A program made the translations under genes and the position numbers. 29,378 bases of DNA from positions 1 to 29,378 of the forward strand of contig CAYGUX010000032.1 in assembly GCA_964353175.1 (NCBI GenBank), in the 5' to 3' direction. Of the stretch, positions 7,484 to 15,422 are shown in pieces. Source of the stretch: JAIYCX01 sp964353175. GTDB taxonomy: Bacteria > Bdellovibrionota_C > UBA2361 > SZUA-149 > DAOLCO01. A model generated the notes under the pieces. That model was given only the letters and a program-made list of their open reading frames with translations, did not search any database and was not told the DNA's origin. Positions within the stretch are counted from its first letter, which is position 1; the number at the start of each line of letters is the position of its first letter.

Positions 7484-8182
7484 ATGAAAACCAAAACCGC
7501 TCTAATAATTAACGCTCACCCAGACGACGCTGAGATGGCAATGGGCGGTAGCTTGTTTCTCCTAAAAAATTCAGGCTTTAGGATCATCAATGCCAGTCTA
7601 ACCAAAGGAGGTTCGGGCTCTCATGGTGGAAAGGAAATCAGAGAGAAAGAATTTCTACAAGCTCAAACTAAAATAGGTAGTACGCCTGTACTTATGGATT
7701 ACCCTGACACAGCACTTGAAAATAATTTAGAAACGAGACTATCCATCGTAAAGTTAATTAGAGAATATAAGCCCGAAATAGTTTTCAGCCCCTATTTAAG
7801 AAACGACTTAGCTAACTTTGATGGCATAATGAATAGAGATCATGCTGTGGCAGGAGCAATTACCTCCGAAGCCGTCAAACTGGCTAGGCTAAAAGGAGTT
7901 CTTCCTCAGATAGGACCGCATAAAGTTAATGCTCTACTGTTCTACATGGTACCCACAGGCTTAAATCCAAACTACCTCTTCGATGTATCTCCCTTAATAG
8001 GTGAGACTATTGATCTTATTAAAACTTATAAGAGCCAGGTGGAACATACAGAATACTTAGATTTTTTAATAGCCATGAGAAAGAACCACGGACAAATCAT
8101 AAGAGTTAAATATGCAGAGGCCTTTGTATCTGAAATGCCTCTTTTAGTTAATAAAGATAATTTTTCTAGTTTGTTTGCTTAG
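7484..8182 (+). CDS. PIG-L (LmbE-like) family deacetylase
   Basis: 232 residues. The zinc motif AHPDDAE is at 11-17 with the following GG, and a second ligand site NRDHAVAG lies in the middle, as in the family that deacetylates N-acetylglucosaminyl compounds (GlcNAc-PI, MshB, BshB). KSQVEHTEYLDFLIAMRKNHG is the usual C-terminal region. Last gene of the 5102-8182 set, separated from the cyclase-like gene by the REP-like repeat. The company of an epimerase and a TIM barrel suggests an N-acyl sugar substrate; this is inference. Confidence 0.88.
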   Translation: MKTKTALIINAHPDDAEMAMGGSLFLLKNSGFRIINASLTKGGSGSHGGKEIREKEFLQAQTKIGSTPVLMDYPDTALENNLETRLSIVKLIREYKPEIVFSPYLRNDLANFDGIMNRDHAVAGAITSEAVKLARLKGVLPQIGPHKVNALLFYMVPTGLNPNYLFDVSPLIGETIDLIKTYKSQVEHTEYLDFLIAMRKNHGQIIRVKYAEAFVSEMPLLVNKDNFSSLFA

Positions 8183-8197
8183 AATTGAAATTACTCC

Positions 8198-9742
8198 CTA
8201 CTCCAAGTAATGTAATCCCCCACACCTCTTAGTAAAACGAACAAAATTCTTATCGGAAATCATTATTCTAGCAATTCTTTTAATACTCTCTGGCTCCTCA
8301 AGCATTGATAGCCATGCATTTCTAAAAATTAATTTAATGCAGTTTAAAGCTAGCATATTTTTTTGTAGAGCCTTATTTCCAAATATCACTGTAGCTTGAG
8401 AAAATAACTCTGAGGAGTCAGATGATATAGACAGTCCTGCATAGTAATTAAGGAATTTATAGTGAGGAAACCACATTAAGGATCTTATTGTCGGATCTTC
8501 GAGCAGGGACAAAATAGTGTCCTCTGGTTCACAATGTCGGATATTTGTATCTCTTTGATTTATCTTACCTGCTCGAAGTAAGGCGTCAAAACAAAACAAT
8601 GCAGAAGTAGGATTTTCTTTTACGAATAGAAATTCACCCTTCCCTTTGGATAATTTTGAATTTACTATACCGTGCGACATCGCTGGCCCAATCATTATAG
8701 GAGAGTAACCTTTACTTGGATCGTTAAAAAATTCAGCAGTAGGGCCTAAGCCAGTACAACAAAGTACAAGATCGGACTCCTTGGAAAAAAGCTTGGAGCT
8801 GCTTACAACCTCTACTCCATAAGAGTGATAATACCTAAGATCTAGTGGGATATGTAGAACATTCTTGAGGTACTGACATAAAGCGATAAACCCCGTAGCA
8901 CAAATTGAAGTATATATTCTTATGGGTGGTAGAGAGTTTAGGGTATCAGTCAGCTTAGTATAATCATAAAGGCCTAAGCGTACACTAGTAGAATCTTGAT
9001 CAACAAGTCCATTAAGAGAACGTTCATGCGGGGAATTGACCTTTAAAAATAAAGGATCTTTACTTAAAAATCTCAAGTAACTGGAGGTCCAGTTCTTACT
9101 AAACACCTTAGGTGAAAAAAGTGCTTTTCTTATCTCTTCTTCATAAATACCTCTTAAAAAGACATCTTCTTCTGAGTCTATCTCATGCTCTTCGGAATTA
9201 AGAAAAGTACTTTCAATTGAAGCACCAAGCGACTCTTCCTTTATTTTGAAATTATCGAGTACAGAATAATAAAGCGCTTTAACTTGATTTACTTCCTTAA
9301 CCTCAGATCCACCGTACCATATTTCGATACTAGTATCGTCAAATTGCCTAGGGTTAAGATTTATCGTAACGGGCCCTACTCTTTTTCTCTCCGGATTAAT
9401 TCTTTTAAAAAGTCTTTTAGCAAATGGCTCGCCGTGCATATCCAAACCAAACATCTCAATTAGCCAAACTGGGGGCTTACTAATTGCATAATCAAGAGCC
9501 GACGCAAGAGATTTAGCATCTCCTAAGATAGAGGCTCTGCTTACTCCAAGAATATTTGCTCTTAGGCCTAAACAAGCTAGGGCCTTAACTGCGCTAGTCC
9601 ACTGAAATGAATTATAGTCAGAAGTAATGCTACCCGATTTACCTCGAACAGAACTTCTCTTCTCGCCAGTGGAGGCCAGGTATTCCACCATCAGTAGTTC
9701 TGGCTTGTTAGATGAAGCGAAGCTAAGGCGAAGTATGTTCAT
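8198..9742 (-). CDS. Unrecognised 514-residue protein, possibly with a substrate-binding-like C-terminal half
   Basis: I do not recognise this protein. It has no signal peptide and no evident membrane segment, so it is probably cytoplasmic. The N-terminal half (to about residue 170) is rich in Ser and Lys with WTSAVKALACLGLRANILGVSRAS, followed by an acidic stretch near residues 185-200. The second half begins IRIYTSICATGFIALCQYL and continues DLVLCCTGLGPTAEFF, with later DTILSLLEDPTIRSLMW. This order of strands loosely resembles NMT1/SsuA-type binding proteins, whose ABC transporter lies divergently next door. That link is inference. It is a long, intact frame, convergent with the PIG-L gene. 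Confidence 0.7.
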   Translation of the reverse strand: MNILRLSFASSNKPELLMVEYLASTGEKRSSVRGKSGSITSDYNSFQWTSAVKALACLGLRANILGVSRASILGDAKSLASALDYAISKPPVWLIEMFGLDMHGEPFAKRLFKRINPERKRVGPVTINLNPRQFDDTSIEIWYGGSEVKEVNQVKALYYSVLDNFKIKEESLGASIESTFLNSEEHEIDSEEDVFLRGIYEEEIRKALFSPKVFSKNWTSSYLRFLSKDPLFLKVNSPHERSLNGLVDQDSTSVRLGLYDYTKLTDTLNSLPPIRIYTSICATGFIALCQYLKNVLHIPLDLRYYHSYGVEVVSSSKLFSKESDLVLCCTGLGPTAEFFNDPSKGYSPIMIGPAMSHGIVNSKLSKGKGEFLFVKENPTSALFCFDALLRAGKINQRDTNIRHCEPEDTILSLLEDPTIRSLMWFPHYKFLNYYAGLSISSDSSELFSQATVIFGNKALQKNMLALNCIKLIFRNAWLSMLEEPESIKRIARIMISDKNFVRFTKRCGGLHYLE

Positions 9743-9923
9743 AGTCTTTTGTCTGAATAAAACTCTCTCTGATTACAGGGTATGACTACAGAAATTTTGT
9801 CCTGCTGTAAGCTTTTCTGGGTTCTCCTCTGGATCCATGGCAGTAATCCCAAGGAAGACCTAATCTCAAAAATCGCTATAACTACACTAATATTATGACG
9901 AATCTCTTTAAGTATGTGCCTTT

Positions 9924-10901
9924 ATGAATAAATTACAGATAGTTAAGTTCGCTTTATCCATACTATCCCTATACTCTCTTACTACCGCTTCTGCCGAGAC
10001 AGTTGTCTTAGGGAGCGCACCAAATCTATGGTTCGCACAACCTACCGTCATTATAGGCGAGGGCTGGGACCAAGAGTTGGGCATCAAAATCATACTGAAG
10101 AGATATCCTGGACCAGCGAATCTACTTCAAGCTTTTGTAGCAGGTGAGATCGACGGCATGAATAATAATCTAGCGGCGGCGATGCTTGCTAAGGCTAGAG
10201 GCATCCCTCTTAAAATTATTTGCGGCACTATTATAGGAGACATAAACTTAATTGCTAACGAAAATCTACTTCAGTTAAAAAATGAACTAGGCCCAGTTAA
10301 TGCAATTAAAAAATTCTCTCTAGATCGCAAACGAAAGTTAATATTGGTTACTAACCCCAAAGGTTCTCTTTCAGACTTAAACGCGAAATTCTGGCTACTA
10401 AATAATTTTCCAGACTTTGATAAGTACATTACCCTCATCCATGCAGGCGATCAGGCTCAATTGCAGCAGATTTTTATAAACGGGCGAGCAGATATACTCG
10501 CTGGTTTTGCTCCTTTGAAACAAATCATAAGGGAGAAAAAACCTAAAGCTGATTATTTTCTTACTCCAGAAGAACTTATGAAAAATCAGCCTGGCGGAGG
10601 CCTAACAATAAAGATGTCTTTTGTTAAAGATCATCCCGAAACTATCGAGAAGTTAAGACATCTATACGAGCAAGCAACTAAGTTTATGAAAACGGAGCCT
10701 GAAAAAAGCGCTGTTCATATTGATAAATATTTACTCCAAGGGCTGCTTGGTAAGGACGTAATTAAAGAAGTCTTAATAGAAAGAAAATCTTTTTTAAGTA
10801 CTGACCTAAAAGTCATGAGAAAGGGAACACAAGAAATTTATAATCTAATGCTGAAAGATGGATATATTAAAAACCCATTTGATTTAGACACTATATTCTA
10901 A
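9924..10901 (+). CDS. ABC importer periplasmic substrate-binding protein, NMT1/SsuA type
   Basis: 325 residues with a Sec signal peptide (hydrophobic residues 7-20, likely cleavage after TASA at residue 24). The mature part starts VVLGSAPNLWFAQPTVIIGEGWDQELGIKI, typical of the nitrate/sulfonate/taurine/pyrimidine-type (NMT1-like) binding proteins. NLLQAFVAGEIDGMNNNLAAAMLAKARGIPLKIICG is the conserved ligand-pocket region. First gene of a compact importer operon; its stop overlaps the next ATG by 1 nt. Ligand unknown: members bind sulfonates, nitrate, thiamine precursors or riboflavin. Confidence 0.85.
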   Translation: MNKLQIVKFALSILSLYSLTTASAETVVLGSAPNLWFAQPTVIIGEGWDQELGIKIILKRYPGPANLLQAFVAGEIDGMNNNLAAAMLAKARGIPLKIICGTIIGDINLIANENLLQLKNELGPVNAIKKFSLDRKRKLILVTNPKGSLSDLNAKFWLLNNFPDFDKYITLIHAGDQAQLQQIFINGRADILAGFAPLKQIIREKKPKADYFLTPEELMKNQPGGGLTIKMSFVKDHPETIEKLRHLYEQATKFMKTEPEKSAVHIDKYLLQGLLGKDVIKEVLIERKSFLSTDLKVMRKGTQEIYNLMLKDGYIKNPFDLDTIF

Positions 10902-11665
10902 TGAGCCTTATTTCTTCAATCGCTCGAGTAAAATACCAGTCCCTTGGAATCATATTATTCCTTTGTTTATGGGAGGTCATAATTTCAAACAAGCCTTCAT
11001 ATCATTCCCTTATTCCACTACCGAGTGAGCTTCCAAAAGCCTTCTGGATTGAACTACAAAGTGGCCTACTAATATCCAATCTACTTTCATCTTGCTTACA
11101 TATTATAGTGGGAATAATAATAGGATCGACTTTGGGAATAGCGTGGGGCTTGATTATTTACAATTCGATAGTTCTAGCTCGTATGTTTTCTATCGTCCAC
11201 GCAGTGCTTAGACCAATTCCACCTATTGCATGGATTCCTTTTGTTTTAGTGCTCTTAGGATCTGGCACTATGTCAGCAATCTTCATAGTGCTTATCGGAG
11301 TATTCTGGACAACGTTTGTCACGACTCTTTCTGCCGCGCGCTCAATAGACCCTTGCCTGCTCGAACTGGCTAAGATTTATAAAATCAATAAACAGTCGCA
11401 TCTTTTATTCAAAATCATCATTCCCGCATCCCTTCCCGGTATCATGGCCGGAATAAGAACTGCCTTAGGACAAGGCTGGTCCTTGGTAGTTGCAGCAGAG
11501 TTATTAGGGTCCCCTGGAATAGGGCAAAGAATGTGGGAGGCTGCAGGAGTTTTAGCAAATGAAGTTTTAGTCATTTACATGTTTTTAATAGCACTAGTTT
11601 TTACTCTAAGTGATCGATTGTTTTTAATGCTAGATAGGAGGCTTTTTAGATGGAGGAGCTTTTAA
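10901..11665 (+). CDS. ABC importer inner-membrane permease, SsuC/TauC type
   Basis: 254 residues with about six hydrophobic segments (near 15-30, 60-85, 105-140, 185-205, 220-240). The coupling loop that docks on the ATPase is visible: LAKIYKINKQSHLLFKIIIP followed by ASLPGIMAGIRTALGQGW, the pattern of the BPD_transp_1 family and its SsuC/TauC branch. It overlaps the binding-protein stop by 1 nt and the ATPase start by 16 nt, so the three genes are one translationally coupled unit. Confidence 0.88.
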   Translation: MSLISSIARVKYQSLGIILFLCLWEVIISNKPSYHSLIPLPSELPKAFWIELQSGLLISNLLSSCLHIIVGIIIGSTLGIAWGLIIYNSIVLARMFSIVHAVLRPIPPIAWIPFVLVLLGSGTMSAIFIVLIGVFWTTFVTTLSAARSIDPCLLELAKIYKINKQSHLLFKIIIPASLPGIMAGIRTALGQGWSLVVAAELLGSPGIGQRMWEAAGVLANEVLVIYMFLIALVFTLSDRLFLMLDRRLFRWRSF

Positions 11666-12273
11666 AAGCCAGCGATATTGGCTTTAGACATGCTGATGAT
11701 TGTCCCCTACTTTTTAGTAAAATAAATTTTAAGCTTAAAAGGGGTGAAACACTCTGCATAACAGGAAGATCAGGAATAGGCAAAAGCACTCTGCTTAGAA
11801 TTTTAGCTATGTCACTTGCCCCTACCGAAGGTAAAATAGAATACAACATAAATAACAACTCAACATCCCTGCTCAATTACGGCTTCGTATTCCAAGATCC
11901 AAGACTTTTGCCGTGGAGAAATGCCTACCAGAATATCTCCCTACCTTTAGAAAATTCAAAATTAGATAGTGCGGAAACAAGCGCCAGAATAAATAACGCA
12001 CTAACTCAAGTAGGTCTAATAGAAATAGCAGCCCGCTACCCACATCAACTCTCCGGCGGACAACAACAAAGGGTTTCCCTTGCTAGAGCACTCGTAACGA
12101 ATGCTCCACTATTGCTGTTAGATGAGCCCTTCTCTGCGCTTGATCTGGAGAGCAAGGAAGAGATGTGTAAGATTTTAGAATCCCTAATTGAAGATCAAAA
12201 TCTGGGGATAGTGCTTGTTACTCATGATATGAAAGATATTGATAGGTTTGGGGCGAGAAGCTTACGGTTATAG
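11650..12273 (+). CDS. ABC importer ATPase, SsuB/TauB type (short)
   Basis: Walker A GRSGIGKST (39-47), the Q-loop region FVFQDPRLLPWRNAYQNI (79-96), signature LSGGQ (134-138), Walker B LLLLDEP (154-160) and the switch His192 (VTHDM) are all present. At 207 residues it ends just after the H-loop and lacks the 40-50 C-terminal residues usual in SsuB/TauB, which should still hydrolyse ATP. AGGAGG (11636-11641) sits 8 nt before the ATG. It completes the importer started at 9924. No clear intrinsic terminator follows. Confidence 0.9.
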   Translation: MEELLKASDIGFRHADDCPLLFSKINFKLKRGETLCITGRSGIGKSTLLRILAMSLAPTEGKIEYNINNNSTSLLNYGFVFQDPRLLPWRNAYQNISLPLENSKLDSAETSARINNALTQVGLIEIAARYPHQLSGGQQQRVSLARALVTNAPLLLLDEPFSALDLESKEEMCKILESLIEDQNLGIVLVTHDMKDIDRFGARSLRL

Positions 12274-12637
12274 GGAGAATAGAGTCTGACTCTACTACTA
12301 CAAAAGAAGGTTGAGTTAAAAAAATGCGTTCGGATTAAAACCTAACCACCTCAAACCACAAGCCTCCCTCCCATCTTAACTAACAGTGATTATTAAGTAT
12401 AATCCTTATTTAAGAAACAATAGTTCCGAAGTCCCCATACTTCATAATTCAATGTTCATACATAGGATAAACTCCCTTCTGAAGACAGGGCTTTTGATAG
12501 CAATGAATGGCTGGCTTAACTTGGAAAATCTTCTATATCAGCTTGAATATGGATAAGATTTTTGGCGTTCCACCACAGAAGGTTCTCAGGACAAAGATGT
12601 CCCTTTGTCAGACACTTTTCTTACAAAGTATTTTCCT
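12274..12637. other. Gene-free stretch between the importer operon and the RAYT gene
   Basis: 364 bp with no convincing gene. It holds a small palindrome AGAGTC-T-GACTCT (12281-12293), the inverted REP-like copy at 12361-12383, and a hairpin GACAAAG/CTTTGTC (12590-12596 with 12603-12609, loop ATGTCC) close to the 3' end of the transposase gene. None has a U-tract in a clear terminator position. Confidence 0.5.
12361..12383 (-). repeat. REP-like element, degenerate inverted copy
   Basis: AGCCTCCCTCCCATCTTAAC is, on the minus strand, a degenerate copy of the repeat at 13767-13796: GTTAAGATGG with GGAGGGAGGCT where the other copies have GTAGGTAGGCT. It lies on the opposite side of the transposase gene in opposite orientation. 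Confidence 0.6.
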
Positions 12638-13621
12638 TTAGGTGGCAATCAATATAGTAGCCCTAGGTCTCAAAGGTGGATAGAAAGCCCCAGGAGGCAA
12701 CAAGAGTTCAAACATCCCCTTCTTCCAGCTCTCATAGATTTTAAAACAAGCTTCTTTAAAAGCCTTGTAGGCACTTCTAAACTGCTTGGCTGTTTTCTGA
12801 CAGGTACTTTCACAAATAGGAGTATTACCAAACTTTCTAGACTTATAATCCTTATAAATCGATTGATACCGAAGTTTACTAGTCCCCATAACAGAAAATT
12901 CATTGCTCTCTCTAGTTTCTCTAAACTTATTCTCAGATTCTTTTATTCTACTTAGAAGCTCCTGCCTTAACTCTGAATCTGCTCTATTCTTACTCTCCCT
13001 AAAGCACTTCTTCCAGAAGAAGGGATCACATATAAAAGGTCTAGGACCTCCTCCAATGTCTGAGAGACCTTCTACTAGCGAAGAAATAGACTTGTCTGTA
13101 AATTGCTCCTTAGGGAGCCGACTTTCTATTAAACCATCACTGATCCATCTAAAGCTCCTGGTTTCACCGCCATTTAACTCATGCCAAGAGGAAAAGCCTT
13201 CCCAATCCTCTATGGATTCAACGAGATTAGAGGCCGCTGGATTAGAGTAAATGTAGTTGAGCTTTTCCATTACGATCTCTGGAGTAAGTAACTCTGTGGC
13301 TTTAAATTTAGTTGCCCAGAGCCTTCTATTGCATACTCCTGTTAGTCTATGGATTAGTCCCGAGAGTTCTCCCTGGAGATAACCCATGAAGGTACTAAGA
13401 GTAGCTGGATCAGTATCAATGATTATAATAATGTGAAAATGGTTGCCCATAAAGACGGCAGCATTCACTATAATGCCGGGATACTTTTCCTGAGTCCTCG
13501 CTATAATTCCACCTATTAGTAATTCTATAAATTTATTCGGGACGAAAGGTAGGCCTTCGGCTGTCCTGTTTGTAATATGATAAACCTTTCTATAACGAAA
13601 GAATCTCCTCTGACCGCTCAT
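12638..13621 (-). CDS. RAYT-like REP-associated tyrosine transposase (Y1_Tnp)
   Basis: Start chosen at the ATG 13619-13621, because family members begin like this (MSGQRRFFRYRKVYHITNR) and AGGA lies 9 nt upstream; the frame is open further to 13705. From this start the protein has 327 residues. The HUH-type pair is His61-Phe-His63 in FMGNHFHIII, and the catalytic Tyr is in LNYIYSNPAA (Tyr123, possibly Tyr125). RAYT enzymes act as single-strand nicking and joining enzymes on REP palindromes. After about residue 150 comes a long, Lys/Arg/Phe-rich tail not needed by the core enzyme. Flanked by REP-like repeats on both sides, as expected for a RAYT. Confidence 0.9.
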   Translation of the reverse strand: MSGQRRFFRYRKVYHITNRTAEGLPFVPNKFIELLIGGIIARTQEKYPGIIVNAAVFMGNHFHIIIIIDTDPATLSTFMGYLQGELSGLIHRLTGVCNRRLWATKFKATELLTPEIVMEKLNYIYSNPAASNLVESIEDWEGFSSWHELNGGETRSFRWISDGLIESRLPKEQFTDKSISSLVEGLSDIGGGPRPFICDPFFWKKCFRESKNRADSELRQELLSRIKESENKFRETRESNEFSVMGTSKLRYQSIYKDYKSRKFGNTPICESTCQKTAKQFRSAYKAFKEACFKIYESWKKGMFELLLPPGAFYPPLRPRATILIAT

Positions 13622-13766
13622 GAGCATAGTTCCTGATAAGAATATTGTTTTTAAGTTAGAAAGAGGCTTGAGAAGGCCTCTTGAAGTCAAGAATTTAGAC
13701 TTCAATAAACTTATCGTAGAAAATGAAGAATCGTCCCAAAAAAGGAGTTTTTGGTAAGAATATTCG

Positions 13767-13796
13767 ATGGTTAAGATGGTAGGTAGGCTACTAGTC
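13767..13796 (+). repeat. REP-like element copy next to the RAYT start
   Basis: The 30-nt unit starts ATGGTTAAGATGGTAGGTAG and ends GCTACTAGTC. It matches the copy at 14365-14394 at 27 of 30 positions and the inverted copy at 12361-12383 more weakly. It sits upstream of the transposase gene. Confidence 0.8.
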
Positions 13797-13829
13797 CTAA
13801 GGGCTAGTCCTAACGTCGACTAGTCCTAA
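13791..13829 (+). repeat. Three direct repeats of CTAGTCCTAA
   Basis: CTAGTCCTAA occurs at 13791-13800, 13804-13813 and 13820-13829, spaced 13 and 16 nt. The first copy overlaps the end of the REP-like unit. ACTAG/CTAGT within the set can form small hairpins. A related double TTAGTCTT follows the other REP-like copy at 14389-14404. Confidence 0.8.
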
Positions 13830-13834
13830 GAGTA

Positions 13835-14185
13835 TTAAACCAATTCAGCAAAAATCGACCCCAAGAATAAAACAAAAGTGGAGTAAACTAAAAAAAACAC
13901 TGAAATATAAAGCGCTCTCTTAAATCCTCTAGTTTTATACAGGTAAATTGGTACAACGATATAAGACGCTAAATAGATAAAAAGCCCCATGTCAAAAGGC
14001 AGACTAAAATTTCTTTGAATTGCATCTTTTTTCATCCAAGATACCATCTGCCATATAAAAACAATGCTAGTACAACCCGTAAAACCCTCTGAGGAAATAC
14101 CCTTTTCCGCGATATATCCCTCAACAAATGCCATAAAAGTGACTAAACTAACCAAGCATATTAGCGAATTATTTAGTTTGCTCAT
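13835..14185 (-). CDS. Small membrane protein of unknown function
   Basis: 116 residues with three likely membrane segments: near 8-25 (LICLVSLVTFMAFVEGYI), 65-83 (MGLFIYLASYIVVPIYLY) and 90-112 (ALYISVFFLVYSTFVLFLGS). Between the first and second is a polar loop with Cys and Trp residues. AGGTGAG lies about 7 nt before the ATG, supporting a real gene. It is bracketed by two REP-like copies, so it may be cargo of, or have been carried next to, the RAYT island. No family recognised. Confidence 0.6.
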   Translation of the reverse strand: MSKLNNSLICLVSLVTFMAFVEGYIAEKGISSEGFTGCTSIVFIWQMVSWMKKDAIQRNFSLPFDMGLFIYLASYIVVPIYLYKTRGFKRALYISVFFLVYSTFVLFLGSIFAELV

Positions 14186-14364
14186 TAGAAACTCACCTGA
14201 TTAATACCAATCCAACAATAGGCCTCAAATACCAGCCTACCAAATTCCCCCAATCTCTTACTAGTTAGCGACTCTTAACCTAATTTAGGCAATAAGAAAA
14301 CATCAATTCCATTGAGAAACAAATATCAGGACACTTCCATCTAGAACACTAACCTGAATAATTC

Positions 14365-14394
14365 ATGGTTAAGATGGTACGTAGGTTATTAGTC
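14365..14394 (+). repeat. REP-like element, second direct copy
   Basis: Starts ATGGTTAAGATGGTACGTAG and differs from the 13767 copy at three positions. It is followed at 14389-14404 by two adjacent TTAGTCTT units and then directly by the -10 box of the next operon, so the repeat may supply part of that promoter region. Confidence 0.8.
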
Positions 14395-14412
14395 TTTTAG
14401 TCTTCTTTGAGC

Positions 14413-14418
14413 TATAAT
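14413..14418 (+). promoter_or_regulatory. Consensus -10 box giving a probable leaderless transcript
   Basis: TATAAT lies with its last base 7 nt before the A of the ATG at 14425, so transcription would start at or next to the start codon. No good -35 is seen at 16-18 nt spacing, and no ribosome binding site could fit. Confidence 0.55.
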
Positions 14419-14424
14419 CAAAAC

Positions 14425-14661
14425 ATGAAGAATCCAAAAAAAATATCCTTAACCAAACATAAATTTGGAGAAGACACCGAACTCAGTCAAATTAAAGAGT
14501 GGCAAGAGCAGGGGGTGTCTGCTATTTGGGATGCTTCCTTTGAGATTTTGGATCAATGGTTTGTTATGCGAGGACTTGATCCGAATAATCAGAGAATAGA
14601 TCGTTCTGTTTTAACAAAACATAAAGCCCCTTGGTTAGTAGATTCTGAAGGAGAGGAGTAA
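14425..14661 (+). CDS. Small protein upstream of a nucleotidyltransferase, possible antitoxin
   Basis: 78 residues, starting MKNPKKISLTKHKF, ending in an acidic tail (VDSEGEE). I do not recognise the family. The ATG at 14425 is preferred over the TTG at 14407 because the TATAAT box overlaps the latter. Its stop overlaps the ATG of the nucleotidyltransferase gene by 1 nt. A small gene tightly coupled to a minimal nucleotidyltransferase is a common toxin-antitoxin layout, which is the only basis for the suggested role. Confidence 0.65.
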   Translation: MKNPKKISLTKHKFGEDTELSQIKEWQEQGVSAIWDASFEILDQWFVMRGLDPNNQRIDRSVLTKHKAPWLVDSEGEE

Positions 14662-15119
14662 TGTCTCACTTAAGTAACGACATGCTTGATCTTTTAAAAA
14701 TATTTAATTCTTTAGGAGTGGAATATTTAGTGGTCGGAGGTCATGCGGTAAATGCCTATACGGAACCACGAGCAACAAAAGATATCGATGTCTGGATCAA
14801 TCCGGTACTACCCAATGCAAGAAAAGTGCTTCTTGCCCTAAAGGAATTTGGTGCTCCCTTAGCGAATATTTCTGAGAGCGATTTTACAGATGAAGAAAGT
14901 TTTTATGTTATAGGCGTTAAGCCTAATAGGATAGACATCTTGCAGAAAATTCCAGGTCTAAATTTTAATGATGCCTGGGCGAATAAAAAAGTATTTGTCC
15001 TAGGAGAGATAGCCTCGAACTTTCTTTCTTTAGAAGATCTTATTACTGCAAAAATGGCCGCAGGTCGCCCGCAAGATATTGCGGATGTAGCTAAATTGAA
15101 AAAGGTTATTCCATCGTAG
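14661..15119 (+). CDS. Minimal nucleotidyltransferase (DUF6036/AbiEii-like), possible toxin-antitoxin component
   Basis: 152 residues. The nucleotidyltransferase signature is clear: GGHAVNAY (26-33), then EPRATKDIDVWI with the metal-binding pair Asp41 and Asp43. NRIDILQKIPG supplies a possible third carboxylate. The C-terminal SLEDLITAKMAAGRPQDIADV matches the helix common in these proteins. GGAGAGGAG lies just before the overlapping TAATG start. Related proteins modify RNA or proteins with nucleotides in toxin-antitoxin or abortive-infection systems; the true role here is not known. Confidence 0.82.
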   Translation: MSHLSNDMLDLLKIFNSLGVEYLVVGGHAVNAYTEPRATKDIDVWINPVLPNARKVLLALKEFGAPLANISESDFTDEESFYVIGVKPNRIDILQKIPGLNFNDAWANKKVFVLGEIASNFLSLEDLITAKMAAGRPQDIADVAKLKKVIPS

Positions 15120-15149
15120 GGACAGCTTTTCAATTATTTTAAAATATCT

Positions 15150-15386
15150 CTAAGGAATGTGGCCACTTAATCCCCACTGAGTCTGCTCAACTGTAGTGTC
15201 GTCATCAGCTAGATTATACCAGTAAAGGCCGCCAAGATAATCCCTAACTACACCTGGACGGTATTTTCCACTTCCAAGCACTAAAACTGCAAGTTCACTA
15301 AATCCATCATTATCAAAATCTTTTGCTACAAAATTAGTAAGACGCAAATCAGAACTATTAGCTCCGCCTAAATTTTCATAGACCGA
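15150..15386 (-). pseudogene. FG-GAP/VCBS-repeat protein fragment (3' end)
   Basis: A minus-strand frame, open from the in-frame stop at 15387-15389 to the stop at 15150-15152. It reads VYENLGGANSSDLRL then DFDNDGFSELAVLVLG, the calcium-binding loop of an FG-GAP blade, then LYWYNLADDDTTVEQTQWG. There is no ATG start, and only one blade and the C-terminus remain of what is normally a protein of several hundred residues. It is a relic left by recombination, lying between two plus-strand genes. Confidence 0.8.
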
Positions 15387-15422
15387 CTAAAATCATTCTA
15401 AATATTTTGAGTCCCTTCCATC

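Noticed and set aside
9743..9923. Riboswitch (for example TPP) before the ABC importer
   Set aside because: No conserved core such as CTGAGA is visible; only a weak TACAG/CTGTA hairpin.
12281..12293. Terminator of the importer operon at AGAGTCTGACTCT
   Set aside because: As a hairpin it has only four pairs around a usable loop and no T-run follows.
12605..13250. Plus-strand open frames opposite the transposase gene
   Set aside because: Shadows of the minus-strand RAYT coding sequence.
13791..13829. CRISPR-like array from three CTAGTCCTAA repeats
   Set aside because: Repeats are only 10 nt and spacers 3 and 6 nt, far too short, and no cas gene is present.
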